Assembly: GCA_002331465.1 (NCBI GenBank) | Contig: DCYM01000085.1 | Span: 9,350 to 21,338 of the forward strand | Reading direction: 5' to 3' | From: Candidatus Neomicrothrix sp. UBA2110 | Lineage (GTDB): Bacteria; Actinomycetota; Acidimicrobiia; Acidimicrobiales; Poriferisodalaceae | Length of the DNA: 11,989 bases | Shown here: positions 6,523-11,989 of the stretch, one piece after another | How positions within the stretch are numbered: the stretch's first letter is position 1 | How the letters are laid out: each line of letters begins with the position of its first letter | Made by a program: the position numbers and the translations under genes | Notes under the pieces: model-generated | Database searches by the model: none | Seen by the model: the letters and a program-made list of their open reading frames with translations, nothing else | What the model was told of the DNA's origin: nothing

Positions 6523-7926
6523 CTAGCGTTCAGGGCGAAGAGTTGGGAACAGCATCACGTCGCGGATGCTTGTGGCACCAGTCAGCAACATCGCTAAACG
6601 GTCCATGCCGATACCTAACCCTCCTGTAGGGGGAAGTCCGTATTCCAAAGCACGCAGATAATCTTCGTCGACCACCATCGCTTCGGCGTCACCCCCAGCA
6701 TTTTGAGCTGCCTGATCTTCAAACCGGGAACGTTGCTGCTCGGGGTCGACGAGTTCGCTAAACGCATTGCAGAGTTCGCGTCCGGCCAGGATCGCCTCAA
6801 AACGTTCTGTCATACCTGGTTTGTTTCGGTGATCTCTCGCTAAAGGCGAAACTTCGGCTGGGTATTCGGTCACATATACGGGACCCCAAAGAGCGCTCTC
6901 GGTCGTTTTCTCATAGATCTCCAAGATGACCTTGCCCGGCCCGAACGAATCTTTGAACGGCACTCCGTGCTCCACTGCAACAGTTCGGAGTTCTTCAATC
7001 GACATATCGAGCGACAAGGTCACCCCAATCGACTCTTCTATTAGTTCAATCATCGTCGCTCGCCGCCAAGGTCGAGCAACGTCAAGTTCCTGGTCACCGA
7101 TCGTTAGCACCGTCGAACCGGTGAGCTCAAGAGCAAGATGTTCTACGAGTTCCTCCACGAGATTCATGATGTCGTCGTAATCGGCGTACGCCTGATATAG
7201 CTCAAGCATCGTGAACTCTGGGTTGTGACGAGTTGAGACTCCTTCGTTGCGGAATACTCGGCCGATCTCGAACACTTTGTCGAATCCTGCGACCGTTAAT
7301 CGTTTGAGGTACAGCTCAGGCGCGACTCTTAGGTACAGATCAAGGTCGAGGGCATTGTGGTGGGTAGTGAAGGGTTGAGCATTCGCTCCTCCCGGTATCG
7401 GATGAAAAATGGGGGTTTCTACTTCAATGAAGCCCCGGTGCTCCATAAAAGATCGCGTAAGCGACATCATCCGACTTCTCATGAGAAAAGTTCGTCTCGC
7501 TTCTGGAGTGACCCACAGATCTACGTACCGTTGTCGGTATCGGGTATCTACGTCGGTGATGCCGTGCCATTTGTCGGGAAACGGGCGGCGGGCCTCGGCC
7601 AGAAGAACCCATGAATCTGCTCTTACGCTCAGCTCTCCGCGTCGGGTGGTCATAACGACACCCGTTACTCCAACCCAGTCACCGAGATTGAGATCGCAGA
7701 ACTTGTCAAACTCTGGTGTGGTCTTTGAAGGGGCAAAGAGTTGAATTCGACCGGAACCGTCATCCAGGGTGGCGAAGGCGAGCTTGCCTTGAACCCGGCG
7801 CAGCATTAGCCGTCCCGCAATAGTCACCACATGGTCAGTTTCTTGACCCGGTTCAAGGTCAACGTGGTTTGCGATCAGTTCCTCAACTCGGCTGTCAGTG
7901 ACGAATCGGTAGGGAATTTCGGCCAT
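6523..7926 (-). CDS. lysS: Lysyl-tRNA synthetase, class II
   Basis: Charges tRNA-Lys with lysine in the cytoplasm. 467 residues, slightly short because the usual N-terminal helix (about 30-40 residues with an RxxKLxxL pattern) is missing; the protein opens at IPYRF, equivalent to the PYP..F region. OB-fold anticodon domain with VTIAGRLMLRR and GSGRIQLF at about 34-110; catalytic domain with RYRQRYVDL at 129-137, motif 1 around HRGFIEVETPIF (163-174), PGGANAQPF at 178-186, motif 2 with FEIGRVFRNEGVSTRHNPEF (219-238), and motif 3 GGLGIGMDRL (435-444). The ATG at 7926 has GAGGAG just upstream, overlapping the stop of a possible small gene. As in M. tuberculosis, it lies between the folB-folK genes and clpC, but here five genes interrupt the link to clpC. 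Confidence 0.97.
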   Translation of the reverse strand: MAEIPYRFVTDSRVEELIANHVDLEPGQETDHVVTIAGRLMLRRVQGKLAFATLDDGSGRIQLFAPSKTTPEFDKFCDLNLGDWVGVTGVVMTTRRGELSVRADSWVLLAEARRPFPDKWHGITDVDTRYRQRYVDLWVTPEARRTFLMRSRMMSLTRSFMEHRGFIEVETPIFHPIPGGANAQPFTTHHNALDLDLYLRVAPELYLKRLTVAGFDKVFEIGRVFRNEGVSTRHNPEFTMLELYQAYADYDDIMNLVEELVEHLALELTGSTVLTIGDQELDVARPWRRATMIELIEESIGVTLSLDMSIEELRTVAVEHGVPFKDSFGPGKVILEIYEKTTESALWGPVYVTEYPAEVSPLARDHRNKPGMTERFEAILAGRELCNAFSELVDPEQQRSRFEDQAAQNAGGDAEAMVVDEDYLRALEYGLPPTGGLGIGMDRLAMLLTGATSIRDVMLFPTLRPER

Positions 7927-7928
7927 GT

Positions 7929-7934
7929 CTCCTC
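7929..7934 (-). promoter_or_regulatory. Ribosome binding site of lysS
   Basis: GAGGAG on the minus strand ends 2 nt before the ATG, with the GAGG core 4 nt away. It shares two bases with the TGA stop of the small open frame upstream, a layout typical of translational coupling. Confidence 0.6.
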
Positions 7935-8076
7935 AATGACGCTCAGTTTCGTTGGCTTCGCACTCAACTTCGCGCAATAACCATGCTTCATGGTGCTTCA
8001 TTAATCGCTCTAGTGGTGCGATCAATTGTGAAATAAGCATCCCTCGTCTTAAAAGTTTGGCGTCTGGTTGGGTCAA
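7933..8076 (-). CDS. Possible small protein of 47 residues between folK and lysS
   Basis: I do not recognise this protein. From a TTG (8074-8076) it reads 47 residues, rich in charged residues, with KLLRRGMLISQLIAPLERLM and then HHEAWLLREVECEANE; the central part looks amphipathic-helical. An ATG at 8040 would give 35 residues but has GAGGG touching the start codon. The TTG has only a weak AAGG 7 nt upstream. The frame is the same as folK and is open from the folK stop (8128-8130) onwards, so it could also be a former C-terminal extension of FolK. The TGA lies within the lysS ribosome site. An inverted repeat ACCATG-CTT-CATGGT (7980-7994) falls in it. Uncertain whether translated. Confidence 0.3.
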   Translation of the reverse strand: MTQPDAKLLRRGMLISQLIAPLERLMKHHEAWLLREVECEANETERH

Positions 8077-8127
8077 CCCGCGCCTTTTTCGGATAGCGAC
8101 GTCACCTTCTATCTTGGATGCTGAGAT

Positions 8128-8598
8128 TTAGCTGCAAAGCAGGTCGCCGACCCGCACGATCACCTGGTCTGAAACTGTTTCTCGCCACAGTGGGGGCACT
8201 AACTCGGGCGCTAAGTCGGCCAGAGGGAAGAGGACGAAAGCTCGTTCGTTCATTCGCGGGTGCGGAATCGTTAATTCTGGGTCGTTGAGTTCTAGGTCGC
8301 CGTACAGCAGAACGTCAACGTCGAGGGTCCGCGGGCCCCAACGTTCTTTGCGGACACGTCCGGCCGATGTCTCAAGTTGTTGGCAAACGGTAAGAAGGTC
8401 GTAGGGGCTTACGGAGGTCTGAATTTCAACCACCAAGTTGAGAAACGCCCCTTGGGACGGCCCACCTATTGGCGCTGTTTCGTATACCCCTGAGACAGCG
8501 TGCTTGTCGGGAATGTCTCGCACTGCTCTCGTCAAGATTTCTCTACGGTCACCTAGGTTGGATCCCAGACCTATAAAGCTTCTTACGGTTTGGGACAT
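8128..8598 (-). CDS. folK: 2-amino-4-hydroxy-6-hydroxymethyldihydropteridine pyrophosphokinase (HPPK)
   Basis: Transfers pyrophosphate from ATP to 6-hydroxymethyl-dihydropterin, giving the substrate of DHPS. 156 residues, normal length. Motifs: GLGSNLGDRR at 10-19; YETAPIGGPSQGAFLN at 39-54; RWGPRTLDVDVLLYG at 86-100 with the metal-binding pair D93 and D95; PHPRMNERAFVLFPL starting at 112. All key residues are present. The ATG at 8598 has GAGGA a few bases upstream. folB ends 13 bp before it, so the two are in one operon. Confidence 0.96.
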   Translation of the reverse strand: MSQTVRSFIGLGSNLGDRREILTRAVRDIPDKHAVSGVYETAPIGGPSQGAFLNLVVEIQTSVSPYDLLTVCQQLETSAGRVRKERWGPRTLDVDVLLYGDLELNDPELTIPHPRMNERAFVLFPLADLAPELVPPLWRETVSDQVIVRVGDLLCS

Positions 8599-8611
8599 TT
8601 CGTCCTCATCT

Positions 8612-8989
8612 TCATTGACGGTGACGGGTCACTCGAACAGCGCTGAAATTTAGGTCCGATGGCACCGGTGGGCGGATCTTCTTAACAGTCACTTCCACCG
8701 TTGAGACACCATCAAGTTCGAGCAGACGTTCTGCTACGAGTTGCGCTAGGCGTTCGAGGAGTTGGACTTTCGCCCCAAGGCATATTTCTTCAATCGTTCG
8801 AGCCACCGATCCATAATCAACCGTGTCTTGTAAGTCGTCGGAATTACCGGCTGCGGACAGGTCGGCATAGATATCGATATCGAGTTCCAACGGCTGAGCT
8901 CGCTCGCGTTCTTCTGGCAGTACACCCACGACGCACACGACGCGCAGGCCGCGTAGTTGGATGCAATCGCTATTGCTCGGTTGTGTCAC
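8612..8989 (-). CDS. folB: Dihydroneopterin aldolase
   Basis: Cleaves 7,8-dihydroneopterin to 6-hydroxymethyl-dihydropterin and glycolaldehyde, the step before FolK. 125 residues. By comparison with S. aureus DHNA, the catalytic residues are kept: E27 in GVLPEERE, Y59 in DTVDYG, E79 in LLERLA and K104 in VKKIRPP. The His that normally precedes the Gly of H-G-V/A is Val21 here. The GTG start (8987-8989) lies 2 bp after the stop of the upstream gene; AGGAG inside that gene is the likely ribosome site, at a long 11-nt spacing, so translation may be coupled. Confidence 0.93.
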   Translation of the reverse strand: MTQPSNSDCIQLRGLRVVCVVGVLPEERERAQPLELDIDIYADLSAAGNSDDLQDTVDYGSVARTIEEICLGAKVQLLERLAQLVAERLLELDGVSTVEVTVKKIRPPVPSDLNFSAVRVTRHRQ

Positions 8990-8991
8990 TG

Positions 8992-9507
8992 CTATGTGGT
9001 CTCCTGCTCAGGTTCCATACCGATCGCTATTTCAACTAGTTCCCGGCCGTGCGGTCCCAATCGTTGCTGGAAGATACGTTCGGCTATCGCTGTGACTTGC
9101 GGTCCGGTAGGAACAAGGCCAGCCCACAGCAAGTAGGCCGCCATCAACCCACACAAACGTTCTCCGACTAGTTCCTTGTGAACGACAACTTTTTGGCTTG
9201 CCGATATAGCGCTGCGGATCTCAATAAAGATGGCTTCCATGAATTGAGCAAGCTGGTCATGTGCAGGCCAGGGCCGATGCCGGAATGGCATGCCAAGTTC
9301 TTCATAATTGTGGAGGTTGTGTGATCCGGAAATGAGTGAATAGAGAACGTCGAATTCGTTTTGGCGAATCCAAATGATTTCTTCTTGGCGGCGAACACGC
9401 CGGTGGTGTTCCCCATAGCCCCCTGGACGCTCACAGATAGCGAGGGAGTCCTTGATCACCCAGACAAAGTTTCTGGGCTCAATACCTTCTGCCCATTTTG
9501 CCTTCAC
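8992..9507 (-). CDS. DUSP23-like phosphatase-fold protein lacking the catalytic cysteine
   Basis: 171 residues; no experimentally named family is claimed. The layout follows small dual-specificity phosphatases of the DUSP23 type: RNFVWVIKDSLAICERPGG at 12-30, a strand DVLYSLIS (53-60), EELGMPFRHRPW with PWPAHD at 79-84 in the place of the general-acid loop, then the expected P-loop. That loop should be H-C-x5-R but reads HKELVGER (H110 to R117): Arg is kept, Cys is Lys111 (AAG). A helix GLMAAYLLWAG follows, as in real phosphatases. It is therefore likely a pseudophosphatase that binds a partner or phosphorylated ligand, or a false family match. The GTG start (9505-9507) has AGGGGA just upstream. 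Placed between hpt and folB, with folB beginning 2 bp after its stop, so it is probably a working part of the operon. Fold assignment is moderate; loss of Cys is directly seen. Confidence 0.6.
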   Translation of the reverse strand: MKAKWAEGIEPRNFVWVIKDSLAICERPGGYGEHHRRVRRQEEIIWIRQNEFDVLYSLISGSHNLHNYEELGMPFRHRPWPAHDQLAQFMEAIFIEIRSAISASQKVVVHKELVGERLCGLMAAYLLWAGLVPTGPQVTAIAERIFQQRLGPHGRELVEIAIGMEPEQETT

Positions 9508-9576
9508 GGTCCCCTATTCCGCATGCGTTAAGAAACGCTGATGCGAAGCAGATGTTACTTGTCAGATATCGGAGGG

Positions 9577-9593
9577 GCCACTGACACTGTGGC
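9577..9593 (-). repeat. Small hairpin in the hpt to pseudophosphatase gap
   Basis: GCCAC-7 nt-GTGGC, starting 5 bp after the hpt stop on the minus strand, in a 91-bp gap. The 5-bp stem has no T-run, so termination is doubtful. No clear promoter was found in the rest of the gap. Confidence 0.25.
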
Positions 9594-9598
9594 GGTGT

Positions 9599-10162
9599 TC
9601 AGGAGTTACCTGATCTGTCGTACGCCCAAATATCGCGAAGGTTTCGGTAACGCTGGCCTACATCGAGTCCATATCCCACGACCCACACCTGGGGAAGTCG
9701 AAATCCTGCGTATTTGACAAGGCCATCTAGGTCGGCCTGTTGTTCCTCTCGGACCAAAAGAGAGCAGAATTCCAAACTTGCCGGGTTCCTCGCTAAAAGG
9801 GTTTTTCTGAGGTATCGCAAAGTTAGGCCGCTATCAACGATGTCTTCCACGATGATCACATCTCGACCTTCGATGTCATCATCGAGGTCCTTTATGATTC
9901 GAACCACGCCACTGGTGCGGGTAGAGCTTCCGTAGGAGGACACCGCCATGAAGTCGAGTTCGACGGGAAGGTCGATGGCACGGGCGAGGTCAGTGGTAAA
10001 GATGGCCCCGCCTTTAAGCACGCCTATCAGCAAGGGGATTCGTCCGGCGTAGTCGTTCGCGATCTCTTGACCCAGTTGCTGGACCCGAGCGCTGATTTCA
10101 GCATGGGTTACAAGGACTTCGCTGAGGGCGGGGTCGGGGTCTAGGGCGCTCTGATCCGTCAC
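9599..10162 (-). CDS. hpt: Hypoxanthine phosphoribosyltransferase
   Basis: Purine salvage: converts hypoxanthine (and usually guanine) plus PRPP to IMP or GMP. 187 residues, normal length. Type I PRTase features: LKGG at 49-52 (pyrophosphate loop), SSYGSST at 75-81, PRPP-binding VEDIVDSGLT at 105-114, VVGYGLD and YRNLRDIWAY near the C-terminus as in bacterial HPRTs. The GTG start at 10162 lies 11 bp after the tilS stop with only a weak AGG upstream, so coupling to tilS translation is likely. tilS-hpt is a very common bacterial pair; ftsH, which normally follows, is not here. Confidence 0.96.
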   Translation of the reverse strand: MTDQSALDPDPALSEVLVTHAEISARVQQLGQEIANDYAGRIPLLIGVLKGGAIFTTDLARAIDLPVELDFMAVSSYGSSTRTSGVVRIIKDLDDDIEGRDVIIVEDIVDSGLTLRYLRKTLLARNPASLEFCSLLVREEQQADLDGLVKYAGFRLPQVWVVGYGLDVGQRYRNLRDIWAYDRSGNS

Positions 10163-10173
10163 AAGGTCGGAAC

Positions 10174-11070
10174 CTAGCCGCTATCTCGAACTTTTCTACT
10201 CCCTTTAGACAAGGTTTCTATTCTTAAGGTGCCACCGGTTCGTCGTACAGACCGACCGCCGGTTACTTCGGTGCCGAGAATCTCTCCCCGAGCGACTTCG
10301 AGAACTCGCTCAACGGAGGCAAAGTCCGGGGGATGTTCATCTCGGAGCCACTTTCGAATTGCGCGGCGTGCCAAGGGAAGGGGTGCTGCTATCAAGGAAG
10401 CGGCGTCAGTGGGGTCAATCTCTTCTGCAAGTTCGTCAAGGAAGTCGCGGTCGTTTTCTGCAACTTTCCCGGCGCGCGTCAGCAACGGAACCACGTCTCG
10501 TTCGTTGATCTCATTTAGGAGGGGTATGACCTCGTTGCGAACTCGATTTCGTCGAAATCGGGGATCGGCGTTGGTCGGGTCATTAACGGGTTCCCAACCG
10601 AACAGATCGCATATTCGTTCGGTATCTGCGCGTCGAAGAGAGAGAAGTGGGTGGTGTTTTGGCCGCATACCAGCGGACGCATCAAGACCTCCTCCTCGAA
10701 GAAGGTGCAGCAAGATCGTCTCCGCTTGGTCGTCAGATGTGTGTCCAGTGAGAACCGTTTGGGGTAGCGCTGCGAATCGTGCTGATCGGGCGCGAGCTTC
10801 AAAGTTCGGTCCGTCTTTCAGTTCGAGAGTCAGGGCTTCAAAACCCGCGTTAACTCGGTCGGAAAGCTCTGACACTCGGTCGCGTTCTTCTGAACCATTT
10901 GGTCGGATCCCGTGGTCAACGTGATACGCGATGACCGGCGATCCGGTCAACGAGGCAAGAATCAAAAGAGCTGAGGAATCCGCGCCACCTGAGACAGCGC
11001 AATGCAGTATGCCGCTAGAGGGGAAGGTGCAATTTTGGAGGAGTGCATCGATCTGATCGAGATCTGCCAT
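10174..11070 (-). CDS. tilS: tRNA(Ile)-lysidine synthetase
   Basis: Uses ATP and lysine to turn the wobble cytidine of the CAU anticodon of tRNA-Ile2 into lysidine, so that the tRNA reads AUA. 298 residues, the compact form common in actinobacteria, without the long C-terminal domains of E. coli TilS. N-type ATP pyrophosphatase motif SGGADS at 27-32; HVDHG at 50-54; FEARAR at 90-95; TGHTSDDQAET at 108-118; HLLRGGG; NDPTN and RNRVRNEVIPLL in the latter part. The ATG at 11070 has GAGG 8 nt upstream and lies 13 bp after the metalloprotease stop. Confidence 0.95.
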   Translation of the reverse strand: MADLDQIDALLQNCTFPSSGILHCAVSGGADSSALLILASLTGSPVIAYHVDHGIRPNGSEERDRVSELSDRVNAGFEALTLELKDGPNFEARARSARFAALPQTVLTGHTSDDQAETILLHLLRGGGLDASAGMRPKHHPLLSLRRADTERICDLFGWEPVNDPTNADPRFRRNRVRNEVIPLLNEINERDVVPLLTRAGKVAENDRDFLDELAEEIDPTDAASLIAAPLPLARRAIRKWLRDEHPPDFASVERVLEVARGEILGTEVTGGRSVRRTGGTLRIETLSKGSRKVRDSG

Positions 11071-11083
11071 GTGAGAACCTCAG

Positions 11084-11989
11084 TTACCCGGCTGGCACTC
11101 GTTGCATCCATGCGGACGGGTCCCGGATCTCCACCATTGATGGGAGGTGACCTGCATCACGCCAGATGACATCCACGGCGCGGCGACCGCGTTGTGACTC
11201 GATAGCTGCAATGAAGTCCTCTCCCGCTTGATACTGCGCCAGCTTGGCTTCTATCCCCATAAATTTTTGCATGATCCGCGCCACGCCCGTTGCCCCATTT
11301 CGCCGTTCCTGCATAACTCGGTGAAAGCGCGAGGCGTGAGGTACGTGACCTGCCGCTGCGCGAGACATGGTGACATCACCGTGGCCCTCAACCAGGCTCA
11401 TCATGCCGCCAACGGAATCCAACAGTTCTCGCTGACGCTCATTTGCGAATAGCTGGGCGACTCCCCCATCAGCCATCGGGTCTTGCCCCGCTCGACGTAA
11501 CTTTATGAATTCTTGTAAGCCTTGTTTAATTCGGTCGGGGTCTGGGTCGACTTCATCAAGCATTTGATTTACCAGTTCTAAGAAACGGGGACGCAGCCAC
11601 GGAACTCCTGTGAACTGTGACCGGTGCGTTAACTCGTGCAATGCGAGCCAGAGCCTGAATTGTTTGGGGTCGAAGGCGAATTTTTTTTCAGTTGAGATGA
11701 TATTCGGCCCGACGTAGTACACGAGGTCTTGTTCATCTCGATTTTCGTCTTCGGCAAGTAACAGGTCGTACTGGCCCAGCACGCGTCGAGACATCCAACC
11801 CAGGACCGTTCCTAGTTCGGCAGCAGCGATTTTGCCGGTGATTTTGCTAGCAGCGTTTGTTTCACCGGACTCGGCCAAGACTGGGCGTAGCAGTCGGCGG
11901 AAGGCCCGGATGTTTGCATCGATCCATCCGGCGCGGTCGATCACTTGAGCGCGGGCGGAACCTTCGCTGGAAATCAGGCCAGTTTCTGC
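11084..11989 (-). CDS. DUF2342 zinc-dependent metalloprotease-like protein (5' part beyond right edge)
   Basis: Member of the actinobacterial DUF2342 family (M. tuberculosis Rv3626c; some relatives are named F420-biosynthesis-associated). Substrate unknown. 301 residues are visible; the frame is open to the last base with no stop, and the codons at the edge (AETGL..., then VIDRAGWIDAN) fit the interior of the family, so the GTG at 11944 is an internal Val and the true start lies outside the window. The zinc motif HELTH is at 11624-11638, and VEGHGD about 80 residues later offers a third ligand. The helix VDRAGWIDANIRAFRRLL is typical of the family. It lies 13 bp before tilS, as in other actinobacteria. 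Family assignment from motif and synteny. Confidence 0.85.
   Translation of the reverse strand, partial: AETGLISSEGSARAQVIDRAGWIDANIRAFRRLLRPVLAESGETNAASKITGKIAAAELGTVLGWMSRRVLGQYDLLLAEDENRDEQDLVYYVGPNIISTEKKFAFDPKQFRLWLALHELTHRSQFTGVPWLRPRFLELVNQMLDEVDPDPDRIKQGLQEFIKLRRAGQDPMADGGVAQLFANERQRELLDSVGGMMSLVEGHGDVTMSRAAAGHVPHASRFHRVMQERRNGATGVARIMQKFMGIEAKLAQYQAGEDFIAAIESQRGRRAVDVIWRDAGHLPSMVEIRDPSAWMQRVPAG

Noticed and set aside
7927..8127. T-box or other riboswitch before lysS
   Set aside because: No T-box sequence or terminator/antiterminator pair is visible; only short inverted repeats are seen, and lysS is read from within an operon.
10229..10924. 231-codon open frame on the plus strand
   Set aside because: It lies opposite tilS, whose motifs are complete; the translation is Arg/Ser-rich with no recognisable domain, as expected for an antisense shadow.
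11945..11989. GTG at 11944 as the true start of the metalloprotease
   Set aside because: The frame stays open to the window edge and the extra residues fit the family, so the gene is partial instead.
1..11989. CRISPR arrays, tRNA or rRNA genes, insertion sequences, phage genes
   Set aside because: I saw no regularly spaced repeats, cloverleaf-type sequences, transposase motifs or terminal inverted repeats; nearly all DNA is in housekeeping genes.

Overview
The window looks like chromosomal DNA from a high-GC-lineage Gram-positive bacterium (Actinomycetota), probably an acidimicrobial or marine type with a moderate GC content of roughly half. Three things suggest this. The genes along the minus strand (DUF2342 metalloprotease, tilS, hpt, folB, folK, lysS, clpC) appear in the same order as the M. 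tuberculosis block from Rv3626c to Rv3596c. GTG and TTG starts are common (seven of thirteen main genes begin with GTG or TTG). Several operon-first genes lack a Shine-Dalgarno site and look leaderless. The exact taxon is an inference.

Layout from left to right. Positions 1-1233 (minus) are the N-terminal half of ClpC. A 181-base divergent promoter region follows. Then on the plus strand come a long-chain polyprenyl diphosphate synthase (1415-2401) and a divergent dihydropteroate synthase (2422-3270). These meet, one base apart, a minus-strand fatty-acid oxidation pair: an LCAD-like acyl-CoA dehydrogenase (4621-5772) followed by a 3-hydroxyacyl-CoA dehydrogenase (3272-4567). A PaaI-type hotdog thioesterase (5837-6496, plus) diverges from the acyl-CoA dehydrogenase. 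From 6523 to the right edge everything is on the minus strand: lysS, a possible 47-codon small gene, folK, folB, a DUSP23-like protein whose catalytic cysteine position is lysine, hpt, tilS and a DUF2342 zinc metalloprotease that runs off the edge.

How the genes fit together. The minus-strand block is a housekeeping operon: tRNA-Ile lysidine modification, purine salvage, two steps of folate synthesis and lysyl-tRNA charging. In relatives the same block usually carries ftsH, folE and folP between hpt and folB. Here those are absent; a pseudophosphatase-like gene sits there instead, and the only folP-like gene is on the other strand beside the prenyl synthase. The central acyl-CoA dehydrogenase, hydroxyacyl-CoA dehydrogenase and thioesterase form a small acyl-CoA module.

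I see no mobile element, CRISPR array, tRNA or rRNA, and no clearly new multi-gene system. The most distinctive items are the cysteine-less phosphatase-like protein in the folate operon, the motif-divergent relocated DHPS, a FadN-like dehydrogenase without its hydratase half, and small palindromes in the promoter and convergent regions.
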